Positions 50,644 through 60,150 are shown, counted from the first letter of the stretch. The stretch: 64,000 nt of DNA from Streptomyces bluensis (GCF_014650715.1 NZ_BMVM01000009.1:1-64000); one strand, 5' to 3'. Numbers and translations: made by a program. The notes: a model not told the origin generated them from the letters alone.

Positions 50644-52298
50644 CCTCGACGCCTCCCCCGGTGACCGACAGTGCGGCACCGGCACCCGAGCCCGGGTCCG
50701 TACCGGTGCCCGCCGCCCGGACCGCCGCCGAGTCCGCGGCTGCCGCCCCGCCGAGCCGCCGGTTCCTCGCCCGGGCGACCCTCGTCACCGCCGTGCTCAC
50801 GGCCCTCGGGTCGATGCTGGGCCTCGGCCGCGACCAGGCGCTGTCGTATCTGTTCGGAGCGGGCTCGGAGACGGACGCCTTCCTGGTGGCCTGGACCATC
50901 CCGGAGTTCGCGGCCACCCTGCTCATCGAGGACGGGATGGCCATCGTCCTGGTGCCCATGCTCAGTGTGGCCGTGGCCCGCCGCGCACAGGGCGCCCCCG
51001 GTGATCCGGTGCGCTCGCTGGTCGCCACCACACTGCCCCGGCTTTCGCTGGCCTTCGCGGCGGTGGCCGCCCTGCTGATCGCCGGAGCACCGTACGTGGT
51101 GGCGGTGCTCGCGCCGGGGCTGTCCGATCCCGGGCTCGCCGTGCACTGCACCCGGCTGACCGCCACCTGTGTGTTCACCTTCGGTCTCGCCGGTTACTGC
51201 AGCGCCGCGCTGCGGGCCCACCGCCGGTTCACGGCACCCGCGGCGATCTACGTGGCGTACAACGCGGGGATCATCACGGCGATGTTCGCCCTCGGCGAGA
51301 CCTGGGGAGTGCGTGCGGCCGCGGTCGGGGTCGCGGTGGGCGGCGCACTGATGATCCTGGCCCAGCTTCCCTCCCTGCTGCGGGAGTTGAGGCACAAGTC
51401 GTCCGCGTCCGCGGCGGCGGTGGCCCAGCCGGAGCGCCCGCTCGGCCTCGCCCTCGTCAGCACGGTCCTCCTCTTCGCGCTGTGCCGTCAGTCCCAGGTG
51501 CTCATCGAGCGCTTCCTCGGCTCCACGCTCCCGGCCGGGGCCATCTCGCACCTCAACTACGCGCAGAAGGTGGCCCAGATCCCGATGACGTTCTCGCTGA
51601 TGCTGTGCACCGTCACCTTCCCGGTGGTGGCGCAGGCGCTGGCCGAGGGCGACACCGAACGGGCGCGCAAGAGGGTGGAGAAGGACCTGACGCTGGTCGC
51701 CTCCATCGTGCTGCTCGGCGCGGCGGCGATCGTCGCGTGTGCCCCGCAGATCACCGAACTCCTCTTCCAGCGCGGTGCGTTCACCGCCCAGGACACCGCC
51801 GCCACCGCCGCCGTGATGCGCGTGTACGCCCTCGGGCTGCTGGGCCACTCGATGGTGGGCGCGCTCATCCGCTCGTACTTCTCGTCCCGGCGGCCCACCT
51901 GGTATCCGCTCGCCGCGATGGCCGCCGGGATCCTCGTGACCTCCGTGATCGGGGCCCTCACCGCCGGCAGCTGGGGCGTGTGCGGGCTCGCCGCCGCCAA
52001 CGCCGCCGGGATCACCGTCACGGCGTCGCTGCTGCTGCACGGCGCCCGCGGCCGGGGAGTGCCCATCCGGGTCCGGCAGGTGGTGGCCGGTATCGGCAGG
52101 CCCGTGCGGGCGGCCGTGCTCGCCGGCGCGGCGGGGCTGATCTGCGCGAGCACCGTGGACTCACCCGTGCTCGGGCTCGCCGTGGGCTGCGCGGTCGTGT
52201 CCCTCGTCTTCGTCGCGCTGGCCTGGACTGGGGCCGGCGGCATCACACCCGCACTCCGTTCCGTCACACGAAGGCTCCCACATGCCCGTCATCGCTGA
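50640..52298 (+). CDS. MurJ/Wzx-like lipid-linked oligosaccharide flippase
   Basis: 552 aa, about 14 membrane helices. The family pattern of MviN/MurJ is visible: LGSMLGLGRDQALSYLFGAGSETDAFLVAW, EDGMAIVLVPMLS, HLNYAQKVAQIP. The first 40 residues are a Pro/Ala-rich tail. In an exopolysaccharide operon it most likely flips the undecaprenyl-linked repeat unit rather than lipid II. ATG 50640 overlaps the polymerase stop (ATGA). Confidence 0.88.
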   Translation: MTSTPPPVTDSAAPAPEPGSVPVPAARTAAESAAAAPPSRRFLARATLVTAVLTALGSMLGLGRDQALSYLFGAGSETDAFLVAWTIPEFAATLLIEDGMAIVLVPMLSVAVARRAQGAPGDPVRSLVATTLPRLSLAFAAVAALLIAGAPYVVAVLAPGLSDPGLAVHCTRLTATCVFTFGLAGYCSAALRAHRRFTAPAAIYVAYNAGIITAMFALGETWGVRAAAVGVAVGGALMILAQLPSLLRELRHKSSASAAAVAQPERPLGLALVSTVLLFALCRQSQVLIERFLGSTLPAGAISHLNYAQKVAQIPMTFSLMLCTVTFPVVAQALAEGDTERARKRVEKDLTLVASIVLLGAAAIVACAPQITELLFQRGAFTAQDTAATAAVMRVYALGLLGHSMVGALIRSYFSSRRPTWYPLAAMAAGILVTSVIGALTAGSWGVCGLAAANAAGITVTASLLLHGARGRGVPIRVRQVVAGIGRPVRAAVLAGAAGLICASTVDSPVLGLAVGCAVVSLVFVALAWTGAGGITPALRSVTRRLPHARHR

Positions 52299-53049
52299 TC
52301 CGACCGAGCCCACCGCCCGCACCAGACCCGCTTTCGGCACCTGCCTGTGGGTGGCGATGTACCACTCCGTGGGCGACACCACCGACGACCCCTACCGCCT
52401 CACCGTCTCCCCCGGCCGCCTCGCCCGGCAGCTGGGCTGGCTGCGCCGCCGGGGGCTGCGCGGGGTGAGCATGGCCGACCTGCTCGCCGCCCGCGCCCGT
52501 GGCGGGGGGCGGAACCTGGTGGGGCTCACCTTCGACGACGGGTACACGGACTTCGTCGACCTGGCCGTGCCGCTGCTGCGCCGGCACGGCTTCGGGGCCA
52601 CCGTGTTCGTCCTCCCCGGGCGGCTGGACGGCGAGAACGCCTGGGACGCTCTCGGCCCGCGCAAACGCCTCCTCGGCAAGCAGGGCATCCGGGTGGCCGC
52701 CGCCACGGACGGCATCGAGGTCGGCTCGCACGGGCTCACACACATCGACCTCACCCGGGCCGACGCCGAGACGCTGCGCGCCGAGGTCGCCGACAGCAGG
52801 GCGCTGCTCTCCGAGCTGACGGGCACCGACATCCAGGGCTTCTGCTATCCGTACGGGTACCTCGACCAGCGCGTCATGGACGCCGTACGGGACGCCGGGT
52901 ACCGCTACGCCTGCGCCGTCGACCCCGGCCCGCTGAACGGCGTGCACGCCCTGCCCCGCATCCACATCGGGGAGAACGACACCTCCGTACGCCTCTTCCT
53001 CAAGCACCGGCTGCACCGGCTGCGCCGCCGCCCCGTCAAGGGGGCCTGA
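52282..53049 (+). CDS. Polysaccharide deacetylase (NodB-type)
   Basis: 255 aa, without a signal peptide. CE4 motifs are GLTFDDGYTDF (motif 1, catalytic Asp and metal Asp), VGSHGLTHIDL (motif 2, S/THxxxH), FCYPYGY (motif 3) and LPRIHI. It removes N-acetyl groups from hexosamines, probably on the growing lipid-linked glycan or precursor inside the cell. It overlaps the flippase gene by 17 bp. Confidence 0.9.
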   Translation: MPVIADPTEPTARTRPAFGTCLWVAMYHSVGDTTDDPYRLTVSPGRLARQLGWLRRRGLRGVSMADLLAARARGGGRNLVGLTFDDGYTDFVDLAVPLLRRHGFGATVFVLPGRLDGENAWDALGPRKRLLGKQGIRVAAATDGIEVGSHGLTHIDLTRADAETLRAEVADSRALLSELTGTDIQGFCYPYGYLDQRVMDAVRDAGYRYACAVDPGPLNGVHALPRIHIGENDTSVRLFLKHRLHRLRRRPVKGA

Positions 53050-53053
53050 CGAC

Positions 53054-54244
53054 GTGAAGGCCCTGCACATCATCACCGGCCTCGGTGTCGGCGGCGCGGA
53101 GCAGCAACTCCGGCTGCTGCTGCGCCATCTGCCGGTCGACTGCGATGTGGTGACGCTCACCGCCCCGGGCCCGGTCGCCGCCGGCCTCACCGCGGACGGG
53201 GTGCGCGTCACCCATCTCGGCATGAACGGCAACCGCGACCTCACGGCCCTGCCGCGCCTGGTGCGGCTGATCCGCGCGGGCCGCTACGACCTCGTCCACA
53301 CACACCTGTACCGGGCCTGCGTGTACGGCAGGCTCGCCGCCCGTCTGGCCGGTGTGCGGGCCGTCGTCGCCACCGAACACTCCCTGGGCACCTCGCAGAT
53401 GGAGGGCCGCCGGCTCTCCGCCGGGGTCCGCGCCCTGTATCTCGCCAGTGAGCGTCTGGGCCACGCCACCGTCGCCGTCTCCCCCACGGTCGCCGACCGG
53501 CTGAGGCGGTGGGGCGTGCCGGGCCCGCGCATCGAGGTCGTACCGAACGGCATCGATCTGGCCCGCTTCCGCTTCGACCCCGCGCTGCGCGAACGCACCC
53601 GCAGACGGCTCGGGCTGCCGGAGGGCGCGTACGTCGTCGGGGGCGTCGGACGGCTCACGGCGGGCAAACGCTTCGACGTCCTCGTCCGGGCACTGGCCCG
53701 GCTCCCCGAGGATGTCTGGCTGTTGCTGGTCGGTGGCGGCCCGCAGGAGAGCGTGCTGCGGCGGGCCGCCCATCAGGCGGGGACCGCCGGCCGGGTGCTG
53801 CTCACCGGCGAACGGCCGGCCGGCGGCAGCCCGGGCGCCGACCTGCCGTCGCTGCTGTCCGCCATGGACGTCCTCGCCTCGCCCAGCGCGGAGGAGGCCT
53901 TCGGGCTGGCCGTCGTGGAGGCCATGGCGGCCGGGCTGCCCGTGCTCTACGTCTCCTGCCCCGCGGTCGAGGACCTGGCCCCGTCCGCGGCGCCCGGCTC
54001 CCGGCGCGTGGCGGGCGACGCGGACTCTTTCGTACGCGCCCTCCTGGACGCCCGCGCCGAGGGCTCACGGTCCCGGGCCGTCCCCGCCGCCGCCCGGCAC
54101 TACTGCATCACCCGCAGCGCCGCCCAGCTCATGGACGTGTACGCGGCCGCCGTCTCCAAGCGACCCCGGGGAAGTTCAGGCACGCCCCCGCAGCCGCTCA
54201 GCCCGCCTTCCGCAAGCCCGTCTTTGGGAGTGAGTTCCGCATGA
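53054..54244 (+). CDS. Glycosyltransferase family 4, second EPS enzyme
   Basis: 396 aa. Acceptor-site GLGVGGAEQQLRLLL; donor-site VGGVGRLTAGKRFDVLVRALARL and SPSAEEAFGLAVVEAMAAGLPVLYVSC. It adds a further sugar to the repeat unit. GTG 53054 starts 4 bp after the deacetylase stop, and the end overlaps the Wzz-like gene by ATGA, so the string is one transcript. The last 25 residues are Ser/Pro-rich. Confidence 0.9.
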   Translation: MKALHIITGLGVGGAEQQLRLLLRHLPVDCDVVTLTAPGPVAAGLTADGVRVTHLGMNGNRDLTALPRLVRLIRAGRYDLVHTHLYRACVYGRLAARLAGVRAVVATEHSLGTSQMEGRRLSAGVRALYLASERLGHATVAVSPTVADRLRRWGVPGPRIEVVPNGIDLARFRFDPALRERTRRRLGLPEGAYVVGGVGRLTAGKRFDVLVRALARLPEDVWLLLVGGGPQESVLRRAAHQAGTAGRVLLTGERPAGGSPGADLPSLLSAMDVLASPSAEEAFGLAVVEAMAAGLPVLYVSCPAVEDLAPSAAPGSRRVAGDADSFVRALLDARAEGSRSRAVPAAARHYCITRSAAQLMDVYAAAVSKRPRGSSGTPPQPLSPPSASPSLGVSSA

Positions 54245-54921
54245 CCGACACCGCCGACATCACAGACAAGACCGAACGTACGCCCGTGACCTCCCAGGCG
54301 ACCGCCGCCCTCGCCCGTATGAAGGCCCTGCCTTCCTGGTGCCTCCTGGTGGCCGGCGTGGTGATCGGCGGGGTGGCCGGGGGCGCGTACGGCGCCGTCC
54401 GGCCTCCGGCGTACACGGCCACGAGCTATGTCGTCGCCGTGCCCGCGAAACAGTCGGACACCCAGGCCGCGCTGGGCTTCGCGCAGGCCTACGGGCGTGT
54501 GGCCACGCAGCTCGCGGTGCTCGGGGACGCGCAGGTGTGGGCCGGAGTGCCGGTCGGGACGCTGCGGGACAGCGTACGGACGGCGACCTCGCCGAGCGCG
54601 CCCATGGTCTCCGTCTCGGCCACCTCCACGCGCCGCGACCTGGCCGCCGACATGGCCAACGCCGTCTCGCGTGCCCTGACGCGGCACGCGAACCACGCCG
54701 AGGACAGCACGCACGTCACGCTCCATCAGTTCGCGCGTGCCACCCGGCCCATGGAGGCGTCCTCGGCCTCGGCGGCGGTGACGGGCCCGGTGGGGGCCAG
54801 CGTGGGCGGGCTGCTCGGGGGCCTGCTCCTGCTGGTCCGCCCCCGGCGCGCGGCCGACGCCGGTCCGGCCGCGTCCGTGCCGGGCCCGGCCACCGCCGCC
54901 GACGCGCAGCGAAAGCTGTGA
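54241..54921 (+). CDS. Wzz-like chain-length/export membrane protein
   Basis: 226 aa. Two membrane helices (about 33-55 and 178-200) flank an extracytoplasmic domain with YTATSYVVAVP near its start and ADMANAVSRALTRHA later, the layout of Wzz/YveK-type proteins that set polysaccharide length. There is no fused tyrosine kinase. The C-terminal tail is Ala/Pro-rich. Start and stop both overlap neighbours (ATGA, GTGA). Confidence 0.8.
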   Translation: MTDTADITDKTERTPVTSQATAALARMKALPSWCLLVAGVVIGGVAGGAYGAVRPPAYTATSYVVAVPAKQSDTQAALGFAQAYGRVATQLAVLGDAQVWAGVPVGTLRDSVRTATSPSAPMVSVSATSTRRDLAADMANAVSRALTRHANHAEDSTHVTLHQFARATRPMEASSASAAVTGPVGASVGGLLGGLLLLVRPRRAADAGPAASVPGPATAADAQRKL

Positions 54922-57215
54922 CCGGCACGCTCCGGGCCGTGGACGAGGGCACCGATCGCCCTCGTGGTGCCCTGTACGCGGAACTCTGCACCGACGAGCG
55001 CGAGTTCGCCGGTCTGGGCCCTGCCTGGGCCCGCCTGCACGGGCGGTGCTCCGCCGCCACACCGTTCCAGAGCCACGCCTGGCTGCACTCGTGGTGGCTG
55101 TCGTACGGCAGGCGCGGGCGGCTGAGGATCGTGCTGGTGCGTGAGGGCGGCGAACTGCTCGCCGCCGCTCCCCTCACGCTCGTACGGTCGCCGCTGCCCG
55201 CCCTGGTCCCCCTGGGCGGCGCGATCTCCGACCACGCGGACGTCCTCATCGACGACGAGCGGGCCGACCTCGCGGCCGGTGCACTGACCGCGCGGCTGTC
55301 CGCCCTGGCCCGTACCGCGCTGATCGACTTCCGCGAGGTGCGGCCCGGTGCCGCCGTGGAACGCGTGTACGACCTGTGGCGCGGTCCCCGGCGGCGGGTC
55401 GCCGACTCGGTGTGCCTGGAGTTGCCCGCCCGGCCGATGGAGGAGTTGCTGACGCGGCTGCCGGCCGCCCGCGCCCAGCGTGTCCGGGCCAAGCTCCGCA
55501 AGCTCGCCCTTCTCGGCGTCGAGGCGCGTGCCGTACCGCACGACGAGGTGGCCACGGCCCTGCGCACGATGCTGGACCTGCACCGGTTGCAGTGGCAGGG
55601 CCGTACGGTGACCGCCGAGCATCTCCGGCCCCGGTTCCATGAGCACCTGGTGCGCTCGCTCGGCCCGATGGTCAGGTCCGGGGACGCCGTGGTGACCGAG
55701 TTCCGGCTCGGCGGTGATGTCCTGGCCGTCGACGTGACCCTGCTGTCGCGGCAGTTGGCGTGCGGCTATCTGTACGGCGCCCATCCCCGGCTGCGGGAGC
55801 GGAAGGCGGACGTCGCCACGATGCTGCTGCGGGCCTGCGCCGAGCACGCGAGCGGCGGCGGCCACCAGGTGCTGAGCATGCTGCGCGGGGCCGAGCCGTA
55901 CAAGCTTCACTGGCGCCCGGAAACCGTGGTCAACCAGCGGCTCCTGCTCGCCCGGCGGCGTACGGCACCGCTGCTGTCGGCGGTCGTCTGCGCGGCGGCC
56001 GCGCGCGGCTGGGGCAGGAAGCTGGTCCGCCGTCGCAGGCAGCGGGCGGCGGGCCGTGACCGGCCCGCCGCCTCCGGGTCAGTCGTCGCGCGGCCACCAG
56101 CCGGCGCGCAGGCAGAGCTTGTCGCCGAGCCAGTTCTCGATCCAGTCGCCCAGGTCCACCGGCGTGCAGTGGGGCGGGCGCACCGGGGTGGGGGTGACGG
56201 GCGGCAGTTCCGGCATGGGGTCGGTGCGGCCGGAGAGCATGGAGCGGTAGACCTGGGATGCCTTCGGGTTGGCCGTGCACTGCCACACACCGTGCGGGCA
56301 GTAGTCGGTGATCGTCTGGTACAGCGGCTTGTGCCGGTGCATCCAGCCGAGCATGCCCCTCATGTACTCCGGGTTGTCACCGTTGCGGAACAGCCCCCAT
56401 TCGGGGTACGAGAAGGGCTTTCCGCGGGCCTTGGCGAACTCCACGTGTGCCTGGAGCCCGTAGGGCTCCCTCACCTGCTCGTCGAACGACATTCCGCTCG
56501 GCTGGTCGTACGAGTCCATGCCGATGATGTCGACCGTGTCGTCCCCCGGATAGCACTGGGTCCAGGGAACAGTGTCCCGGCCGCGGTTGGGCGCCCAGTC
56601 GAATCTGAACCTCTGCCCCGGCACGGACCGCATCGTCGTGACGATCCGCTTCCAGTACCGCTTCCAGTTCTCCGGGTCCGGCCCGCAGCGATGGGTGTAC
56701 ACATTGCCGTTCATTTCCCAGCCGAGCACGATGACGGTGTCCAGTGCCCTCAGCTCGACGAGCCGTTCGGCCAGTCTGCGGAAGTGGTGGTCGAACTCCC
56801 CGGCCACCCCGCGCCGCAGCAGCCGGCGGACCTCGTCGTCGGGGACGCCCTCCTCGTTGCGCTCCATCATGGGCACGTTGAGGACGAACATCCGGTCGGC
56901 CTTCTGCCGGCGCCACTCGGCCCACACGTCCAGGAAGCCGGGCGCGCCCTCGATGTTGCTCCACCGGTCGCCCGGCAGATACGTGTGCCCCACGCGCAGT
57001 TCGGTCCCGCCCAGCCAGTCGCTGAACCGGTCGATGGCCTCCACGCCGCGGGGGCCGTAGTCGAGATAGGCGCCGAAGGCGGGGAACCGCCGGTCGGGGT
57101 TGTTCGGCACCATCGGGGCGGCCGGGAACGGCACAACCGGCGGGAACAGCGGGACAGCCGGGGCAGGCGGCCAGGGCGGCACGGGCGGCACGGCCCGGGT
57201 GACCGGAGCGGATGA
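54918..57215 (+). CDS. GNAT/BioF2-like acyltransferase; frame stays open past the domain
   Basis: The domain spans about residues 1-380 (to about 56060): TPFQSHAWLHSWW, GGELLAAAPLTLVRSPLPALVPLGG, FHEHLVRSLGPMVRSGDAVVTEFRLGGDVLAVDVTLL, GYLYGAHPRLRERKADVATMLL, as in GNAT proteins that modify exopolysaccharide sugars or make peptidoglycan cross-bridges. GTG 54918 overlaps the Wzz-like stop. The first in-frame stop is at 57213-57215; everything after about 56060 is antisense to the GH26-like gene and is not protein-like. A TGA one frame off at 56057-56059 suggests a lost stop or a small frameshift at the true end. Confidence 0.65.
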   Translation: MTGTLRAVDEGTDRPRGALYAELCTDEREFAGLGPAWARLHGRCSAATPFQSHAWLHSWWLSYGRRGRLRIVLVREGGELLAAAPLTLVRSPLPALVPLGGAISDHADVLIDDERADLAAGALTARLSALARTALIDFREVRPGAAVERVYDLWRGPRRRVADSVCLELPARPMEELLTRLPAARAQRVRAKLRKLALLGVEARAVPHDEVATALRTMLDLHRLQWQGRTVTAEHLRPRFHEHLVRSLGPMVRSGDAVVTEFRLGGDVLAVDVTLLSRQLACGYLYGAHPRLRERKADVATMLLRACAEHASGGGHQVLSMLRGAEPYKLHWRPETVVNQRLLLARRRTAPLLSAVVCAAAARGWGRKLVRRRRQRAAGRDRPAASGSVVARPPAGAQAELVAEPVLDPVAQVHRRAVGRAHRGGGDGRQFRHGVGAAGEHGAVDLGCLRVGRALPHTVRAVVGDRLVQRLVPVHPAEHAPHVLRVVTVAEQPPFGVREGLSAGLGELHVCLEPVGLPHLLVERHSARLVVRVHADDVDRVVPRIALGPGNSVPAAVGRPVESEPLPRHGPHRRDDPLPVPLPVLRVRPAAMGVHIAVHFPAEHDDGVQCPQLDEPFGQSAEVVVELPGHPAPQQPADLVVGDALLVALHHGHVEDEHPVGLLPAPLGPHVQEAGRALDVAPPVARQIRVPHAQFGPAQPVAEPVDGLHAAGAVVEIGAEGGEPPVGVVRHHRGGRERHNRREQRDSRGRRPGRHGRHGPGDRSG

Positions 57216-57437
57216 CTCCGGCACGTGGGGCGTCACCTCGACCGGCTGCCGCCGGCCCGGCTGCGTCTGGCCCGCCGGGGGCACCGGCACGGTCGGGACG
57301 GATGCCGCGGGGCCGCCGCCCGGCACGGGCCCGGCGCCGACGGCGCTCCCGGGTCCCGAGACGAGCACGACCGACGCGGCGACACCGGCGACGCACGCCA
57401 GCCGTCCGCTTCGGGGTCGCCGTCGCTGTGGGCCCAT
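56079..57437 (-). CDS. Secreted GH26-like glycoside hydrolase
   Basis: 452 aa. Signal peptide (about 1-36), a Pro-rich linker (40-110), then a beta/alpha-barrel with FGAYLDYGPRGVEAIDRFSDWLG, VLGWEMNGNVYTH (general acid Glu) and PFSYPEWGLFRNGDNPEYM (nucleophile Glu), the arrangement of mannanase-like GH26 enzymes. The C-terminal part has four Cys. Placed on the opposite strand within the exopolysaccharide genes, it may trim or release the polymer. Its mRNA overlaps the open end of the GNAT-like frame. Confidence 0.88.
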   Translation of the reverse strand: MGPQRRRPRSGRLACVAGVAASVVLVSGPGSAVGAGPVPGGGPAASVPTVPVPPAGQTQPGRRQPVEVTPHVPESSAPVTRAVPPVPPWPPAPAVPLFPPVVPFPAAPMVPNNPDRRFPAFGAYLDYGPRGVEAIDRFSDWLGGTELRVGHTYLPGDRWSNIEGAPGFLDVWAEWRRQKADRMFVLNVPMMERNEEGVPDDEVRRLLRRGVAGEFDHHFRRLAERLVELRALDTVIVLGWEMNGNVYTHRCGPDPENWKRYWKRIVTTMRSVPGQRFRFDWAPNRGRDTVPWTQCYPGDDTVDIIGMDSYDQPSGMSFDEQVREPYGLQAHVEFAKARGKPFSYPEWGLFRNGDNPEYMRGMLGWMHRHKPLYQTITDYCPHGVWQCTANPKASQVYRSMLSGRTDPMPELPPVTPTPVRPPHCTPVDLGDWIENWLGDKLCLRAGWWPRDD

Positions 57438-57640
57438 GCACGCTCCTCTCCGCAGCTCCTGGGCTGTCGCCTGCTGCTGTTCGCTTCCGCCGCTTCGCTT
57501 CTCACCGTTGTCCTACTGACACCCAGTCATATGAAGACGGACTCCGCCAGCCGGACTCCGCCAGCCGGGGCTCCGGCCCACGGGTGGTCCCCACACCCGC
57601 TCAGATGGTCCGTCCCGAACGACCCGAAAGGAAGTCGTCC

Positions 57641-58879
57641 GTGTCCCTGCTCGACATCCGCGTCCCCGCCGTTGTGCTGCGGATCGACCGGAATCCCTTC
57701 CACCACGGAACCCTGGGAGCCGTGCGCTCCCTCGGCCGAGCCGGTGTGGAGGTGCATGTGGTCGCCGAATCCGCCGGTCCGCACGCCCGGTCGCGCTACG
57801 TGGCCGACACGCACGCCCCGCCGCCGCCGGGCGCGTCCCCCGACGAGTTCGCCGCCGTCCTGCACCGGGTGGCCGCCAGGATCGCCCGGCCCGCCGTCCT
57901 CATCCCCATGGACGACGCGAGCGCCCTCGCCGTGTCCCGGCTGCGCGCGGAGCTCGGGGACCGCTATCTGCTTCCCGACCAGCCCGCCGGCCTCGCCGAG
58001 CGGGTGGCCGACAAGGCGGAACTCGCCGCCCTGTGCGAGCGCCTGGGCGTCCCCCATCCGGTGACGCTGGTCCCGGACGACGCCGCCCAGGCAGCCGCCT
58101 TCGCCTGGGAACTGGGGCTGCCGTTGGTGGCGAAGTGGAGCCGGCCGTGGCTGGTGCCCGCCGGGACGGGGCTGCGCAGCACACAGGTGGTGCGCTCGGC
58201 GGACGAGGCGCGGGCGCTGTTCCGCCGGACGGAGGAGGCGGGCAGCCGGCTGCTGCTCCAGGCGTATCTGCCGCCGGGGCCGGACCGTGACTGGTTCTTC
58301 CACGGGTACGCCGACCGCGGCGGCGTGGTGCGCGGCGGCGGCCCCGGCCTCAAGCAGCGCGCCTGGCCGCCGGGCGCGGGCCTGACCACCGTGGGCCGCT
58401 GGACGCCGAACCCCGACGTGCAGGCGCTGGCCGAGCAGGTGGTGAGCGCGCTCGGCTACCGAGGGGTGTTCGACCTCGACTTCCGCCGGGACGGCGCGGG
58501 CGCCTACCACCTGCTCGACTTCAATCCGCGCCCCGGAGCCCAGTTCCGGCTCTTCGCGGACAAGGGGGGAGTGGACGTCGTCCGCGCCCTGCACCTGGAT
58601 CTGACCCACCGCGCGGTCCCGGACGGCAGCCCCTTGCCCGGCCGGGACTTCGTCGTGGAGAACTACGCCCCGCTGACCGCGCTGCTTCCGCGCCGCCGGC
58701 GCGAACTCGCCTGGCACGCCCGGGACGACCTCGTGCCGGGACTCGCGCTGTGGGCGCTGTGGTGCAGGCACGCGGTCCGTCGCCTGTCGCAGCGGAGATC
58801 CGCTCCCGAGGTGCGGATCGTACGGCAGACGGGCGCGCCGACCTACCGGAACGATGACGAGAGAGCGAGCACATTCTGA
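57641..58879 (+). CDS. ATP-grasp ligase
   Basis: 412 aa. The N-terminal pre-grasp domain (VVLRIDRNPFHHGTLGAVRSL) is followed by the ATP-grasp fold: GLPLVAKWSRPW (ATP Lys), RLLLQAYLPPGPDRDWFFHGY, and the metal site LLDFNPRPGAQFRLF. It should join a carboxylate to an amine or similar nucleophile using ATP. GTG 57641 has GAAAGGAAG at proper distance. The next gene overlaps by one base, so the pair probably acts together, perhaps decorating the exopolysaccharide with an amino acid; substrate unknown. The 57438-57640 spacer has two tandem GACTCCGCCAGCCG units. Confidence 0.82.
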   Translation: MSLLDIRVPAVVLRIDRNPFHHGTLGAVRSLGRAGVEVHVVAESAGPHARSRYVADTHAPPPPGASPDEFAAVLHRVAARIARPAVLIPMDDASALAVSRLRAELGDRYLLPDQPAGLAERVADKAELAALCERLGVPHPVTLVPDDAAQAAAFAWELGLPLVAKWSRPWLVPAGTGLRSTQVVRSADEARALFRRTEEAGSRLLLQAYLPPGPDRDWFFHGYADRGGVVRGGGPGLKQRAWPPGAGLTTVGRWTPNPDVQALAEQVVSALGYRGVFDLDFRRDGAGAYHLLDFNPRPGAQFRLFADKGGVDVVRALHLDLTHRAVPDGSPLPGRDFVVENYAPLTALLPRRRRELAWHARDDLVPGLALWALWCRHAVRRLSQRRSAPEVRIVRQTGAPTYRNDDERASTF

Positions 58880-60150
58880 TGTACGACCTGTTGGTGGTGG
58901 GCGCCGGCCCCTACGGACTGTCCATCGCGGCCCACGCCGCGGCCGCGGGGCTGAACCTGCGCGTCGTCGGGCGGCCCATGGCGTCCTGGCGGGACCACAT
59001 GCCCCGCGGCATGTTCCTGAAGTCGGAGCCGTGGGCGTCCAACCTCTCCGACCCGGAGGGCAAGTGGCGCCTGGAGGTGTACTGCGCGGAGCAGGGCACG
59101 ACGGCCCGGCACGGCGAGCCGATTCCGGTGGAGATGTTCGCCAGTTACGGCCTGTGGTTCGCGCAGCACGCCGTACCGCCCGTCGACGAACGGATGGTGA
59201 CGGCCGTCCACTTCTGCCCCGGCGGCTTCGAGGCCGTGCTGGACGACGGCGAGACGCTGCGCGCGAGGACGGTGGCACTGGCGGTCGGTGTCATGCCGTT
59301 CATCGAAGTACCGTCCGCGTTGCGGCCCTTGACGCCGGCGCATGTCTCGCACAGCAGCGAGCACAGTGACCTCGACCGCTTCCGGGGCCGGGACGTCACG
59401 GTGGTCGGCGGCGGACAGGCGGCTCTGGAGACGGCCGCGTTGCTCGCCGAACAGGGCACGCGGACCCGGGTCCTGGTGCGCGCCCCGCGTCTGGTGTGGA
59501 ACGGCCTTCCCACGCCCCTGGAGCGCTCGGCGTGGCAGTCGGTCCGCTCCCCGCAGAGCGGCCTGGGCATCGGCTGGCGCAACTGGTTCTACTCCGAGCG
59601 GCCGGCCTGGTTCCACCGCCTCCCGGAGGCCAAGCGCACGCACATCGCGGCGACGGCTCTCGGTCCGGCGGGCGCGTGGTGGGTGCGGGACCGGGTCGAG
59701 CCGGTCGTCGAGGTGCGGCTGGGGCAGCGGATCACGTCCGCGCAGGAGTCCGGCGGGTGTGTGCGGCTGGAGATGGCGGGCCGTGGCGGTGAGCCGGCGA
59801 CGCTGGAGACCGAGCACGTCATCGCGGCCACCGGGTTCAAGGCCACCTGCGACCGGCTGGGCCTGCTGGCGGAGGACGTACGCGAGGGCCTGGCGGCCGT
59901 GGGCGACGGATCGCCCGCGGTCGGGCGGGACTTCGAGTCGTCGGTGCCCGGACTGTTCCTCGCGGGCCTGACGACGGCCGCCGGCTTCGGTCCCTCGATG
60001 CGCTTCGTGCTCGGTGCGACGTTCACGGCGGGGACGCTGGTGCGCGGGGTACGGCGGCGGCTGTACTCGGGGGTGCCGGGTACGCGGATTCCGCGGCCCG
60101 GGAGCCGGGCCCGGCTGGCCGGGACGGAGACCGTCGTCCGGGGCCACTGA
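58879..60150 (+). CDS. FAD/NAD(P)-binding monooxygenase-like flavoprotein
   Basis: 423 aa with an N-terminal FAD site (LLVVGAGPYGLSIAAHA), an NAD(P)H site (VTVVGGGQAALETAALLAEQG) and the ATGFKATCDRL motif, as in class B monooxygenases and SidA-like N-hydroxylases. The start overlaps the ATP-grasp stop by one base (TGATG), showing strict co-translation. The pair could hydroxylate and ligate a small amine or acid; the substrate cannot be told from sequence. A strong terminator follows. Confidence 0.82.
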   Translation: MYDLLVVGAGPYGLSIAAHAAAAGLNLRVVGRPMASWRDHMPRGMFLKSEPWASNLSDPEGKWRLEVYCAEQGTTARHGEPIPVEMFASYGLWFAQHAVPPVDERMVTAVHFCPGGFEAVLDDGETLRARTVALAVGVMPFIEVPSALRPLTPAHVSHSSEHSDLDRFRGRDVTVVGGGQAALETAALLAEQGTRTRVLVRAPRLVWNGLPTPLERSAWQSVRSPQSGLGIGWRNWFYSERPAWFHRLPEAKRTHIAATALGPAGAWWVRDRVEPVVEVRLGQRITSAQESGGCVRLEMAGRGGEPATLETEHVIAATGFKATCDRLGLLAEDVREGLAAVGDGSPAVGRDFESSVPGLFLAGLTTAAGFGPSMRFVLGATFTAGTLVRGVRRRLYSGVPGTRIPRPGSRARLAGTETVVRGH

